Shown: positions 63,925-64,000 of the stretch, one piece after another | How positions within the stretch are numbered: the first letter of the stretch is position 1 | Layout of the letters: every line of letters begins with the position of its first letter | From: Apostichopus japonicus | Lineage: Eukaryota > Echinodermata > Holothuroidea > Aspidochirotida > Stichopodidae | Direction of reading: 5' to 3' | Length of the DNA stretch: 64,000 nucleotides | Assembly (NCBI RefSeq): GCF_037975245.1 | Contig: NC_092579.1 | Location: 23,419,166-23,483,165 of the forward strand | Translations under genes and position numbers: made by a program | Notes under the pieces: model-generated | The model's input: only the letters and a program-made list of their open reading frames with translations | The model's database searches: none | Told to the model about the DNA's origin: nothing

Positions 63925-64000
63925 GCCTATAGTCTCTCCGTTACGTCTCTCTCGTCGTCTTCTACACAGAATATCCGCACATCAGTAGAAACGGTTGCCA

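Overview
This is eukaryotic DNA: it is AT-rich, full of (TA)n microsatellites, minisatellites, fold-back and MITE-like elements, and its only recognisable host gene is split by very long introns with normal GT-AG borders. The gene content (a Polycomb CBX gene with the intron layout I recall from vertebrate CBX genes), the Ty3/Gypsy-type element and the frequent TAGGCCTA-type words fit a marine invertebrate deuterostome. An echinoderm is possible, but that is inference with low confidence. Nothing prokaryotic was seen.

Host gene. Four exons on the minus strand encode a Polycomb-class chromobox (CBX) protein. Two exons carry the middle and C-terminal parts of the chromodomain (42698-42655 and 34627-34562). 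One carries a basic AT-hook-like segment (24338-24275). The last (22997-22272) carries a long polar region and the C-terminal Polycomb box, then a stop. All splice phases agree. The exon for the first ~23 residues was not found; it lies upstream (above 42.7 kb, perhaps beyond 64 kb) or I could not recognise it. The chromodomain has Cys where the third aromatic-cage residue (Trp) normally sits.

Mobile DNA. The ~10.2-kb intron between the chromodomain exon at 34.6 kb and the AT-hook exon at 24.3 kb holds a 6.2-kb LTR retrotransposon (26045-32206) in the opposite orientation. It has TG...CA LTRs, a primer-binding site matching the 3' end of tRNA-Leu, a polypurine tract, and remnants of Gag zinc knuckle, aspartic protease and the N-terminal part of reverse transcriptase. 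The interior is deleted and frameshifted while the LTRs look almost identical. The 5' LTR contains a 917-bp tandem duplication, and both LTRs carry a GC-rich 27-bp minisatellite. Other elements are a ~0.95-kb hAT-like non-autonomous transposon (48920-49866), a truncated tRNA-derived SINE (about 50283-50340), a 244-bp TIR element (36622-36865), a fold-back element (2340-3110), long hairpins near 8.9 and 19.0 kb, and a dispersed family with four copies.

Layout. 1-21.9 kb: no recognisable gene; repeats, hairpins and a ~450-bp GAT-type trinucleotide region. 21.9-42.7 kb: CBX 3'UTR, exons and introns. 42.7-64 kb: CBX first intron and/or upstream DNA, with repeats and no recognised exon. No complete tRNA or rRNA gene and no CRISPR array was found. 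I did not find an unmistakably new biological system. The strongest points for follow-up are the CBX cage substitution, the duplicated LTR and its minisatellite, and the repeat structures.
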